This document shows positions 25,656-33,047 of a DNA stretch of 64,000 nucleotides, in pieces. Both the position numbers and the translations under genes were made by a program. The stretch is from CALVGQ01 sp964369385 (GTDB lineage: Bacteria > Bacillota_I > Bacilli_A > Erysipelotrichales > Erysipelotrichaceae): NCBI GenBank assembly GCA_964369385.1, contig CAYJEY010000001.1, positions 285,517 to 349,516 of the forward strand, read 5' to 3'. The first letter of the stretch is position 1, and every line of letters starts with the position of its first letter. The notes under the pieces were generated by a model. That model was not told the DNA's origin and ran no database searches. It saw only the letters and a program-made list of their open reading frames with translations.

Positions 25656-26343
25656 ACACATTTTTGCAACGGTTGTAGGCCTGTGCATTCTTGTAGCTAG
25701 TTTTTTGAGTGTATTAGACATTGTAAGTTTTGATCGCCAGTTTTATGAACAAGAGTATCAGAAATATAACAATGCAGAAGTTATCGGAATAAGCGATGAA
25801 GAGTTGTTAGAAGTAACTGATCGTCTCTTAGGTTACATTCAATCTACTTATCATGATTTGGAAGTAAGTGCTACAATTCATGGAGAAGTGCGAGAAGTTT
25901 TTAATCAAAAAGAGATTGATCATATGGTAGATGTTCGGATATTGTATACTAATGCAATGCATGTGCGGAATGCTTGTTTGATTGTGGCTGTTTTAATTGC
26001 AATTGTTTTGTTTATTATACATAAAGACAAAGCGATATATTTATTAGTGAGGGGCTATATTCAAGCGTTTGGTTTATTTTTTGCACTATTCTTAGCGATA
26101 GCGCTATTCGCATGGATAGATTTTAATGCGTTTTGGATTCAGTTTCACGAATTAGTGTTTACAAATGACTTGTGGCTACTTAACCCAAATACAGATATTT
26201 TAATAATGATGGTACCTGAAGGATTCTTTTATGATTTAGTCTTTAAGATTGCGTTTAGTTTTGTCGGCTTTAGTGTGTTTTTTCTTGCGGTTTCCTATTT
26301 TGTAAAGTTAAAGTTAGAGAGTAAAAGGAGAATGAAAATATGA
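25645..26343 (+). CDS. integral membrane protein, DUF1461 (TIGR01906) family
   Basis: 232 aa with an N-terminal membrane helix (about 7-25), an extracellular loop, and three more helices (about 110-130, 138-160, 195-220). The family pattern is clear: FWIQFHELVFTNDLWLLNPNTDILIMMVPEGFFYD, with conserved His, Asp and Pro-Glu. The function of the family is not known. It overlaps rdgB upstream and the trmL start codon (ATGA) downstream, so translation is coupled in a tight cluster. Confidence 0.85.
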   Translation: MRCKHIFATVVGLCILVASFLSVLDIVSFDRQFYEQEYQKYNNAEVIGISDEELLEVTDRLLGYIQSTYHDLEVSATIHGEVREVFNQKEIDHMVDVRILYTNAMHVRNACLIVAVLIAIVLFIIHKDKAIYLLVRGYIQAFGLFFALFLAIALFAWIDFNAFWIQFHELVFTNDLWLLNPNTDILIMMVPEGFFYDLVFKIAFSFVGFSVFFLAVSYFVKLKLESKRRMKI

Positions 26344-26864
26344 TTCATGTCGTGTTATACCAACCAGAAATCCCACAAAATACCGGGAACATTATGCGTA
26401 CATGTGCAGCAAGTGGTGCACAGTTGCATTTAATTAAGCCATTAGGGTTTCGAATGGATGAAAAGTCACTTAAGCGCTCTGGCATGGACTACCGGGAAAG
26501 TGTTGATTTTCATTTATATGATAGTTTTGAAGATTTTAGAAATCAACATGATACAGGGTTGTTTATTTATATGAGTCGCTATGGTAAAAAAGCACCATCG
26601 GAGTTTGATTACACAAACTGTGATCAAGAAATTTATTTAGTGTTTGGAAAAGAGAGCACTGGAATTGACAAAGAAATTTTGAAGGGAAATCTAGAATATT
26701 GTGCTAGGTTACCTATGAAAGAAGAGGCTAGAAGTCTTAATTTATCTAACTGTGTTGCGATTTGTGTCTATGAAACATTGCGTCAACAAGGATATCCTAA
26801 CTTAAGTTCGAAAGAAGTAATTAAAGGAGAGGATTGGCTTTTAGATGAAGGAAATCTTAGCTAG
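26340..26864 (+). CDS. trmL: tRNA (cytidine/uridine-34-2'-O)-methyltransferase TrmL
   Basis: SPOUT-fold enzyme that 2'-O-methylates the wobble base of leucine tRNAs. It starts with the signature IHVVLYQPEIPQNTGNIMRTCAASGAQLHLIKPLGF, and the knot region VFGKESTGIDKEIL ... CARLPMKEEARSLNLSNCVAICVYETLRQ forms the SAM site. 174 aa, slightly longer than the E. coli protein. Overlaps both neighbours. High confidence in the family and reaction class. Confidence 0.95.
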   Translation: MIHVVLYQPEIPQNTGNIMRTCAASGAQLHLIKPLGFRMDEKSLKRSGMDYRESVDFHLYDSFEDFRNQHDTGLFIYMSRYGKKAPSEFDYTNCDQEIYLVFGKESTGIDKEILKGNLEYCARLPMKEEARSLNLSNCVAICVYETLRQQGYPNLSSKEVIKGEDWLLDEGNLS

Positions 26865-27444
26865 ACTTGAAACAAAAGTATTGATTCATACGTTAATCTT
26901 AGTATTTCTTGCAGTGTATTTTAGCTATTCAGTTTTTTTAAACTTTAGATTAGCAGTTGAATTAGTGATAAGTAATGATACTGCTGATTTTTTATCATTA
27001 TTACAAAGTCCTGTGCTCACTTCAACTTGGCTAGGGAGAGCAGTACATAGTTTTTTAAACGACTTTTATATTGGTTATCCTCGTTTCGTTCTTTCGTTAA
27101 TACAATCATTTCGTTATATTGATTTTATTGTGTTGATATTTACGATATTACTATGTGGTCTATATCCTTGTGCAAAATCCGTTAGCTCAAGCTTAATGAA
27201 GGCGAAAGGACATATTATCAATTTACATGTTGCTCACTTATTCTCATATTCAGTGTACATTTGGTTAGTTGTGATAGCTTCATCATCACAATCTCCGGCA
27301 ACTGCTTATGACTATTTAAATAAAGTAGGGGACGCGATGTTTTTCTTTAATGCTGTTCGTAGTGTTTTTTTGTATTTTATTATAGGTAATTTAATTAAAC
27401 ATATCATATGGAGTTTCAATAATGAAATGAAGGTGGCTGAATAG
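26845..27444 (+). CDS. hypothetical integral membrane protein
   Basis: 199 aa with about four hydrophobic helices (near residues 15-35, 92-112, 128-150 and 170-190). I do not recognise a family. The start overlaps trmL by 20 bases, and the AAAGGAGAGG in trmL about a dozen bases upstream may serve it. The gene ends in a hairpin shared with the convergent DUF3892 gene. It is the last member of the rdgB-DUF1461-trmL cluster; a membrane role is all that can be said. Confidence 0.7.
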   Translation: MKEILARLETKVLIHTLILVFLAVYFSYSVFLNFRLAVELVISNDTADFLSLLQSPVLTSTWLGRAVHSFLNDFYIGYPRFVLSLIQSFRYIDFIVLIFTILLCGLYPCAKSVSSSLMKAKGHIINLHVAHLFSYSVYIWLVVIASSSQSPATAYDYLNKVGDAMFFFNAVRSVFLYFIIGNLIKHIIWSFNNEMKVAE

Positions 27445-27455
27445 CCACCTTCATT
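27426..27455. terminator. 13-bp hairpin between convergent genes
   Basis: AATGAAGGTGGCT (27426-27438) pairs perfectly with AGCCACCTTCATT (27443-27455), four-base loop. It includes the stop codon of the membrane-protein gene. No long T-tract, so termination efficiency is uncertain. Confidence 0.65.
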
Positions 27456-27460
27456 ACGTT

Positions 27461-27709
27461 TTAGAACTCTTTCATTTTTGAAAAATTTGAAGCATCTTTG
27501 CCGTCATTTTTACTTCGGATGTGTTTCTTTCCGTCACGACCAGTAAAGCAGATTGCATTCTCAATTTTGCCTTTTTCAACAGCTTCTAATGCCATTTCGT
27601 AATCATACACTTTACCTGAACTTGATTTAAATTCACACAAGTTACCATCAGAGTTTTTGCGTACAGCTACGAACTTTTCTTGTTGAGAAGATTTTGATTT
27701 TTTTGTCAT
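27461..27709 (-). CDS. DUF3892-like small protein
   Basis: About 82 aa. After a Lys/Ser-rich start it has FVAVRKNSDGNLCEFKSSSGKVYDYEMALEAVEKGKIEN (as a pattern: 'VRKN.DG....K...G......A...V..G.I') and FTGRDGKKHIRSKNDG, which matches small DUF3892-type proteins. Their function is unknown. The ATG at 27709 has AGGAGG eight bases upstream; an ATG at 27715 is too close to that site. Highly charged and soluble. Confidence 0.7.
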   Translation of the reverse strand: MTKKSKSSQQEKFVAVRKNSDGNLCEFKSSSGKVYDYEMALEAVEKGKIENAICFTGRDGKKHIRSKNDGKDASNFSKMKEF

Positions 27710-27814
27710 TTTCATGTCCTCCTACTTATATTTTGTATTTAATATTAAATTCTATGCTTATTCATTAATAGAAAAATATGGAAGGTTCTTATTGCTTTAT
27801 ATGAAGTGATAGTG

Positions 27815-27843
27815 TTGTAAAAACATTAATATTTTTGTATAAT
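27815..27843 (+). promoter_or_regulatory. promoter of the 52-aa membrane peptide and RidA genes
   Basis: TTGTAA (27815-27820), 17-base spacer, perfect TATAAT (27838-27843). Confidence 0.85.
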
Positions 27844-27862
27844 AGCAACAGAGGTGATCATC

Positions 27863-28021
27863 ATGATTGAAAATATCAATGATTTCTTATCTGTCGCTAT
27901 TCTTGTGGCTTTTTTGTTTTACATGTTGTATGCAGGATTCCATTATTTGAATCGTTTACGCATTAAGAAACATATTGAAGAAGAAAACTATTATTATACT
28001 GACATTGATGAATTAGACTAA
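27863..28021 (+). CDS. small membrane protein, 52 aa
   Basis: Starts MIENINDFLSVAILVAFLF and has one membrane helix (about residues 8-27), then a basic stretch (NRLRIKKHIEEEN) and an acidic Tyr-rich tail ending DIDELD. A good ribosome site (GAGGTGATC, six bases before ATG) and a consensus promoter support real expression. The ridA gene begins 12 bases later with its own AAAGGAGG. No family is recognised. It is short, but codon use and signals are like those of real genes. Confidence 0.75.
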   Translation: MIENINDFLSVAILVAFLFYMLYAGFHYLNRLRIKKHIEEENYYYTDIDELD

Positions 28022-28033
28022 AAGGAGGACTCT

Positions 28034-28525
28034 ATGTTCAATCAACCAATTAAATCAAACAATGCACCAGCAGCTATCGGACCTTATTCAGCAGGAATTA
28101 AACTCGGAGATTTTGTATACATGTCTGGGCAGTTGCCAATCGATGTAAATACTGGAGAATTAGTTTCTGGTGGAATCAAAGAGCAAACTGCTCAAGTAAT
28201 TAGAAACTTGGAGGCTTTACTAGCTGAGTGCAACCTTGAGTTACGTCATGTAGTAAAAACTACAGTATTCATGAGTGATTTAGCTGAATTTACAGATATG
28301 AATGAAATTTATGCTACTTATTTTAATGAACCATTTCCAGCACGTTCAACTGTGCAAGTAGCTGCGCTTCCAAAGGGCGCAAAAGTTGAAATTGAATGTT
28401 TAGTAATCGATACTCTTGCTTATGAACAACAAATGCAACAACACTCTTGTGGTGGTGACTGTAGTTGTGGTGAGAATGGTTGCTCAGATGACGAAACATG
28501 CGGCGGAGGATGCTGCTCAGAATAA
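28034..28525 (+). CDS. ridA: RidA (YjgF/UK114) enamine/imine deaminase with Cys-rich C-terminal tail
   Basis: Residues 1-128 are a standard RidA chain: NNAPAAIGPYSAGIKLGDFVYMSGQLPID, KTTVFMSDLAEFTDMNEIYATYF and PARSTVQVAALPKGAKVEIECLVI, with the catalytic Arg conserved. RidA hydrolyses 2-aminoacrylate-type intermediates from PLP enzymes. The last 27 residues (HSCGGDCSCGENGCSDDE followed by TCGGGCCSE) add seven cysteines, which ordinary RidA lacks. The tail looks like a metal- or thiol-reactive appendage. The window also holds serine dehydratase and threonine aldolase, both possible sources of RidA substrates. Confidence 0.93.
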   Translation: MFNQPIKSNNAPAAIGPYSAGIKLGDFVYMSGQLPIDVNTGELVSGGIKEQTAQVIRNLEALLAECNLELRHVVKTTVFMSDLAEFTDMNEIYATYFNEPFPARSTVQVAALPKGAKVEIECLVIDTLAYEQQMQQHSCGGDCSCGENGCSDDETCGGGCCSE

Positions 28526-28550
28526 AAAAGCGAGGATTCTCGCTTTTTTT
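28524..28550 (+). terminator. terminator after ridA
   Basis: AAAAAGCGAG / CTCGCTTTTTTT hairpin with a GATT loop, directly after the stop codon. Confidence 0.9.
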
Positions 28551-28565
28551 GAAAGGAGATAGGAT

Positions 28566-29444
28566 ATGAATATAACTAAAGATTATCATAGTCATAGTAT
28601 AACTAGTGCTGATGGAAGTTATAATGCAAGAGAGCTCGTTGATATGGCTTTTGCAAATGGTTTGAACACTTTTTCAATTACTGATCATAATTCAGTGGGA
28701 AGTGTACAAGAGGCAATTAATTATGTAAAAGAAAATGATATACCCATGCAGATTATTCCTGGAATAGAGATTGATTGCGACATCGATGGTGTAGGACTTC
28801 ATGTTTTAGGATATCAAATTAATATCGATGATGAGAGATTTCATCTGTTAAGCAAAAGTGTCCATCAAATGGAGTATGAAGCTGGTATAGAAATGGTAAA
28901 GAAGATTGAGAGTTATTTTAACATTGATATAGATGAAGAGAAGTTGATTGAACTTTCTAATCATAATATTATTACAGGTGAAGTCATCGGTGAGTATCTT
29001 TTGAGTCAAAATAAATATGATTCAATTGAGAAATTGAATGAGTTCAAACCTGGAGGAATTCATAGTGAAAACCCTTATGTTGAATTTTATTGGGAGTTAT
29101 GTTCACAAGGGAAACCTGGTTATGTAGAGATGAATTTTATGTCATTAAAAGATTGTATTGAATTGATTCACTCTAGTGGTGGAGTAGCTGTTCTTGCTCA
29201 TCCTGGAAAAAATGTGAAAGAAAATCTACATTTATTAGATAAGATACTCAAATCTGGAATTAACGGTATTGAAGCATATAGCTCATATCATACATCGAAG
29301 CAAGTTGAATTTTATGTTGATTATGCTAAAAATAACGAGTTATTTATTACAAGTGGTTCTGATTTTCATGGAAAAACAAAGCCGTCAATCTCTATTGGTG
29401 AATTTTCGTTTGATATTGCAGAGGAGTTAATTCATTCATTTTAG
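28566..29444 (+). CDS. PHP-domain metal-dependent phosphoesterase
   Basis: 292 aa. N-terminal PHP signature DYHSHSITSADGSYNARELVDMA (His-x-His), then FSITDHNSVGSVQEA, IPGIEIDCDIDGVGLHVLGYQI, GGVAVLAHPGKN and a C-terminal GSDFHGKTKPS supply the expected metal ligands. Such stand-alone PHP proteins hydrolyse nucleoside 3',5'-bisphosphates, histidinol phosphate or short RNAs; the substrate here is not decided. Ribosome site GAAAGGAGAT. It lies between ridA and the comK-like gene. Confidence 0.85.
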   Translation: MNITKDYHSHSITSADGSYNARELVDMAFANGLNTFSITDHNSVGSVQEAINYVKENDIPMQIIPGIEIDCDIDGVGLHVLGYQINIDDERFHLLSKSVHQMEYEAGIEMVKKIESYFNIDIDEEKLIELSNHNIITGEVIGEYLLSQNKYDSIEKLNEFKPGGIHSENPYVEFYWELCSQGKPGYVEMNFMSLKDCIELIHSSGGVAVLAHPGKNVKENLHLLDKILKSGINGIEAYSSYHTSKQVEFYVDYAKNNELFITSGSDFHGKTKPSISIGEFSFDIAEELIHSF

Positions 29445-29455
29445 TTAAAATAGTT

Positions 29456-29484
29456 TTAGGATTTATAAATAATATTAGTATAAT
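29456..29484 (+). promoter_or_regulatory. probable promoter of the comK-like gene
   Basis: TATAAT at 29479-29484; the -35 position (29456-29461) reads TTAGGA. About 40 bases of leader follow before the ATG. Confidence 0.55.
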
Positions 29485-29526
29485 AGAAAAGGACAACAAG
29501 GCCGTCGTAAGAAAACGAGGGTAATT

Positions 29527-29970
29527 ATGAACAATGTATTATATTTTTATTATGATTCTCCAACTCAAGCGACTGTGCTTGTGTTGGAGAATGGAAGTAA
29601 GCGTTTGGACAAGATAACTCCACTTCGCTATTTGAAAGAATCCTGCTTATTGTATGGAAGTTCATACAAAGGAGTAAGAGAAGCTTTTTCTTATTGCATA
29701 AATGTGAAAAGAAAGATCCCAATTTGTGTTTCTGTATATTTTAGATTGCTATTTATTCCTACTATGAGCGAACGATCTTTAGATACAATATACATTCAGT
29801 TTAGTAAAGTCAAAAAAATTGGACGAAACAAAAAAGGTTGTTATCTCGTGTTTAATAATCAACACATTTTAGATCTGGATTGCAGTGTTCGAACAATGAA
29901 AAAGCAGTATGAACGATGTAGTGAATTTTTAGAAATTTCGACTACACCAAGATTAATAGATATCGTGTAA
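29527..29970 (+). CDS. comK: ComK-family competence transcription factor
   Basis: 147 aa. The central part carries the ComK family pattern: ESCLLYGSSYKGVREAFSYCINVKRKIPICVS, then FIPTMSERSLDTIYIQFSKVKKI and a C-terminal 'VFNNQHILDLDCSVRTMKKQYERC' region. In Bacillus ComK activates late competence genes by binding paired AT-rich boxes; comEA and comEC occur elsewhere in this window. Ribosome site GAGGGTAATT. Family assignment is by motif memory and moderately sure; whether this organism is naturally transformable is not known. Confidence 0.8.
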   Translation: MNNVLYFYYDSPTQATVLVLENGSKRLDKITPLRYLKESCLLYGSSYKGVREAFSYCINVKRKIPICVSVYFRLLFIPTMSERSLDTIYIQFSKVKKIGRNKKGCYLVFNNQHILDLDCSVRTMKKQYERCSEFLEISTTPRLIDIV

Positions 29971-29978
29971 ATGTGAAC

Positions 29979-30027
29979 AAAAAAGTGCATCTCCTATTTG
30001 ATTTAAATAGTGGAGATGCACTTTTTT
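29979..30027. terminator. bidirectional terminator between comK and trpS
   Basis: AAAAAGTGCATCTCC and GGAGATGCACTTTTT arms, with a second weak pairing in the loop; T-tracts on both strands. Confidence 0.92.
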
Positions 30028-30031
30028 ATTG

Positions 30032-31024
30032 TTATCGTTTCTTTATTTCTAATCCTACTTTGCGTTGAACTTTATTAAGTTTTTTTCGAGCAAGATGGCG
30101 AGCTTTTGAAGCGCCATCTTCAAGAACTTGTTCAATCATATTTGAATTTATTACTTCATGATATCGATTCTGAATTTTTTCAATTTCTGCGCACACAACA
30201 TCTGCAACTGCTTTCTTGAATGTTCCATAGCCTTCATTTTCAAACTGTGAAACGATATCTTGAATAGGGGTACCTGATATTGATGAATGAATTTGAAGTA
30301 AGTTACTTATTCCAGGTTGGTTAGATGGATCATATTGTACTTTAGCGAAATCATCAGTTACAGCAGACATGATTTTCTTTCGGATTACATTCAGTTCATC
30401 TAATAGATAGATACATCCCTTATCACTTTCTTCTGACTTACTCATCTTTTTAGTAGGATCACTTAATGACATGATACGTGCACCTACTTTTTGAATGAGT
30501 GGTTCAGGTATCTTGAATGTTTCTCCATAACGATTATTAAAACGTTCTGCAACATCACGTGCTAATTCAACGTGTTGCTTTTGATCCTCTCCTACAGGAA
30601 CATAATCTGCATCATAGATGATAATATCAGCACTCATTAATGTAGGATAGGTATAAAATCCAGAAGTAAGATTTGTTTCTCCTTTGGCTTGCTTGTCTTT
30701 GTACTGAGTCATGCGATTTAGTTCTCCAAGGTACGTATTGCAACCCATAATGAAACCTAATTGAGCATGCTCTAGAACATCAGTTTGTAAGAAGATTGTC
30801 GCTTTTTCCGGATTTAAGCCACATGCAAGATAAAGTGCAACACAGTCTTTGAGGTTTTTCTTTAATTCTTTTGGATCTTGATAAACAGTAATACAATGTA
30901 AGTTTGCAATAAAGGCAAACATTTCATAATCTTCTTGATATTTCACAAAATTTTTTAATGCTCCAATGTAATTCCCTAATGTCAATTGACCTGATGGTTT
31001 GATACCACTTAACATTTTTTTCAT
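30032..31024 (-). CDS. trpS: tryptophanyl-tRNA synthetase
   Basis: Class Ic synthetase, 330 aa. It begins MLSGIKPSGQLTLGNYIGALKN (HIGH equivalent TLGNYIG), has GEDQKQHVELARDVAERFN for the active site and the KMSKS loop KKMSKSEESDKGCIYL near residue 195. The start has GGAGGACTC upstream on the minus strand. It is preceded by a T-box leader, so expression should respond to uncharged tRNA-Trp. Confidence 0.97.
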   Translation of the reverse strand: MKKMLSGIKPSGQLTLGNYIGALKNFVKYQEDYEMFAFIANLHCITVYQDPKELKKNLKDCVALYLACGLNPEKATIFLQTDVLEHAQLGFIMGCNTYLGELNRMTQYKDKQAKGETNLTSGFYTYPTLMSADIIIYDADYVPVGEDQKQHVELARDVAERFNNRYGETFKIPEPLIQKVGARIMSLSDPTKKMSKSEESDKGCIYLLDELNVIRKKIMSAVTDDFAKVQYDPSNQPGISNLLQIHSSISGTPIQDIVSQFENEGYGTFKKAVADVVCAEIEKIQNRYHEVINSNMIEQVLEDGASKARHLARKKLNKVQRKVGLEIKKR

Positions 31025-31254
31025 GATGAGTCCTCCTATAAATAAAAAAAATTTTGAGAGAAGGGACGATTAACCGCGGTGCCACCCAATTTGTATATTT
31101 TTTAATATACCTCTCAAGCGATAACGGCGCAACCGTTGATGACTTATGCCATCAATACTCCCAAGTCCCAATTCAAATTCCATTCTTGATTAGTTTTCAT
31201 CAACCACTAATTTTCTAGTTTCCATATGGTAATTTTACTTATCTTGTTCAACGT
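31025..31254 (-). promoter_or_regulatory. T-box riboswitch upstream of trpS
   Basis: About 230 nt of leader on the minus strand. The T-box sequence GGGTGGCACCGCGG is at 31087-31074. A terminator can form from TTGAGAG (31117-31111) with CTCTCAA (31061-31054 region), followed by a run of T's. The long 5' stem region contains TGG triplets in the expected specifier area (for example in GAATTGGGACTTGG), matching tryptophan. Uncharged tRNA would stabilise the antiterminator and allow trpS transcription. Confidence 0.9.
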
Positions 31255-31260
31255 ATTTTA

Positions 31261-31289
31261 AATTTATCATACATAAGGGGATGTTTCAA
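31261..31289 (-). promoter_or_regulatory. promoter of trpS
   Basis: Minus strand TTGAAA (31289-31284), 17-base spacer with TGA before the -10, TAAATT (31266-31261). Confidence 0.75.
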
Positions 31290-31310
31290 GGGAAAAGTAG
31301 TAAATATGGA

Positions 31311-31339
31311 TTTACAACATATTTGAAATAAGTTAAACT
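31311..31339 (+). promoter_or_regulatory. probable promoter of spx
   Basis: TTTACA (31311-31316), 17-base spacer, TAAACT (31334-31339), followed by AGGAGG and the ATG. Confidence 0.6.
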
Positions 31340-31358
31340 AATTTTAGGAGGTCGCCTT

Positions 31359-31790
31359 ATGATAGTATTGTATTCCTCGCCAGGTTGTTCATCGTGTCGT
31401 AAAGTGAAACAATGGCTTAAAGATCGTGAACTAAATTTTGTAGAGAAAAACATTTTTAAGACAATTCTTAATAAAGACGAGATAAAATATTTATTAAGTC
31501 GTAGTGAAAATGGTACTGAAGATATCATTTCACGTAGGTCAAAGTTAATTCAACAAGGAGATGTTGATATTGATAATATGAGAATGAATGATCTTGTTGG
31601 ATTTATTCAGCAAAACCCTTCTGTACTTCGTCGACCTATAATTTTAAGTACAAAAGTACTTCAGGTTGGTTATGATGAAGAGGAAATTGATGCATTTATT
31701 CCTCGAGAAATTCGTAAGATTGTACACGAGAATTGTAATGAGACATGCCCACACTATGATACATGTGGTAAACTCAGAGAAGAAAATTAG
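31359..31790 (+). CDS. spx: Spx/ArsC-family redox regulator with extra C-terminal cysteines
   Basis: 143 aa. Thioredoxin-like start IVLYSSPGCSSCRKVKQWLKDREL with the CxxC redox switch at residues 10-13, then FKTILNKDEIKYLLSRSENGTEDIISRRS, and VLRRPIILSTKVLQVGYDEEEIDAFIPREIRK, all as in Spx, which binds the RNA polymerase alpha C-terminal domain. After the usual end it adds a tail ENCNETCPHYDTCGKLREEN with three cysteines. Monocistronic with its own promoter and a terminator at its stop codon. Confidence 0.88.
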   Translation: MIVLYSSPGCSSCRKVKQWLKDRELNFVEKNIFKTILNKDEIKYLLSRSENGTEDIISRRSKLIQQGDVDIDNMRMNDLVGFIQQNPSVLRRPIILSTKVLQVGYDEEEIDAFIPREIRKIVHENCNETCPHYDTCGKLREEN

Positions 31791-31811
31791 CACATTAACG
31801 TGCTTTTTTTT
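31789..31811 (+). terminator. terminator after spx
   Basis: AGCAC / GTGCT stem with a 6-base loop, followed by eight T's; overlaps the spx stop codon. Confidence 0.8.
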
Positions 31812-31851
31812 TATTTACAAGCTATAATGAAGTAGATTTGAGGTGTATATT

Positions 31852-33039
31852 ATGAAAGTATTAGTAGGTTTATCAGGTGGTGTAGATTCGGCGGTTGCAG
31901 CATATTTATTGAAAGAACAAGGATATGATGTCACTTGTGCTTTTATGCGCAATTGGGATTCAATGTTGAATCATGATACATTAGGCAACCCAACATTGAA
32001 TCAAGATGTTTGCCCACAGGAAATTGATTATAATGATGCTAAGATAGTAGCAGAGATGTTAGGATTAGAATTAAAGAGAGTTGATTTTATAAAAGAATAT
32101 TGGGATGATGTTTTTCAAACTTTTATTGCAGAATATGAAAAAGGAAGAACACCAAATCCGGATATACTTTGTAATAAGTATATTAAGTTCCATCAATTTT
32201 TGAATTATGCTATGAATCAGGGATTTGATATGGTTGCAACAGGACACTATGCTTCTGTTGTTCATAATGAAGAGGGTTCAATGCTTATGAGGGCAAAGGA
32301 TCAAAATAAAGATCAAACTTATTTTTTGTCACAAATTTCTAAAAATGCTTTAAGTAAAACATTGTTTCCTCTTGGAACTCTAGAAAAAACAGATGTAAGG
32401 AAAATTGCTTTAGAGCTAGATTTAAACATTGCAAGGAAAAAGGATTCAACTGGAGTATGTTTTATTGGAGAGCGAAATTTTAAAGAATTCCTAAAAAACT
32501 ACTTACCGACAAAACCTGGAGATATTGTTGACATTATGTCAGGAAGAGTATTAAAAAGACATGAAGGTGTGCTTTATTATACAGTTGGACAAAGAAAAGG
32601 GTTAGATATTGGTGGTAGTGGAGGTCCGTGGTTTGTCGTAGGTAAAGATGTTGAGACAAATGAACTGTTCGTAGCGAATCAAAGTGATGATCGTTTGCTT
32701 TATTCAGATTCATGTCTTGTATCAAATTTTAATGAGTTGGCAAGTATTGATTGGACTCAAAAAATCTCATGTACTGCAAAATTTCGTTATCGTCAGGCGG
32801 ATAATCCAGTTATGATTGAGCGTATAAGTGACACACAAGTTAAAGTTACCTATGATCAAAGAATTGCTGCTGTAACATGCGGACAAGAAGCTGTATTTTA
32901 TTTAGATAATCAAGTTATTGGTGGTGGTGTAATTGATCAAGTTTTCTTAGCGGGAATTGATATTGAAGATGAAATCAAAGCACAGTTACAAAAAGCTAGG
33001 GACGAAAGTCAAGTTTTGAAAAAAAAGAAGGGGAAATAA
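31852..33039 (+). CDS. mnmA: tRNA-specific 2-thiouridylase MnmA
   Basis: Adds sulfur at the 2-position of wobble U34 in Lys, Glu and Gln tRNAs. PP-loop VLVGLSGGVDSAVAAYLLKEQGYDV at the N-terminus; the conserved GRTPNPDILCNKYIKF contains the first catalytic Cys, and STGVCFIGERNFKEFL the second; VATGHYAS and YYTVGQRKGLDIGG follow. 395 aa. The ATG at 31852 has GAGGTG at 31840-31845; an in-frame GTG at 31843 overlaps that site and is rejected. Only eight bases separate it from recD2. Confidence 0.97.
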   Translation: MKVLVGLSGGVDSAVAAYLLKEQGYDVTCAFMRNWDSMLNHDTLGNPTLNQDVCPQEIDYNDAKIVAEMLGLELKRVDFIKEYWDDVFQTFIAEYEKGRTPNPDILCNKYIKFHQFLNYAMNQGFDMVATGHYASVVHNEEGSMLMRAKDQNKDQTYFLSQISKNALSKTLFPLGTLEKTDVRKIALELDLNIARKKDSTGVCFIGERNFKEFLKNYLPTKPGDIVDIMSGRVLKRHEGVLYYTVGQRKGLDIGGSGGPWFVVGKDVETNELFVANQSDDRLLYSDSCLVSNFNELASIDWTQKISCTAKFRYRQADNPVMIERISDTQVKVTYDQRIAAVTCGQEAVFYLDNQVIGGGVIDQVFLAGIDIEDEIKAQLQKARDESQVLKKKKGK

Positions 33040-33047
33040 AAATTTAA

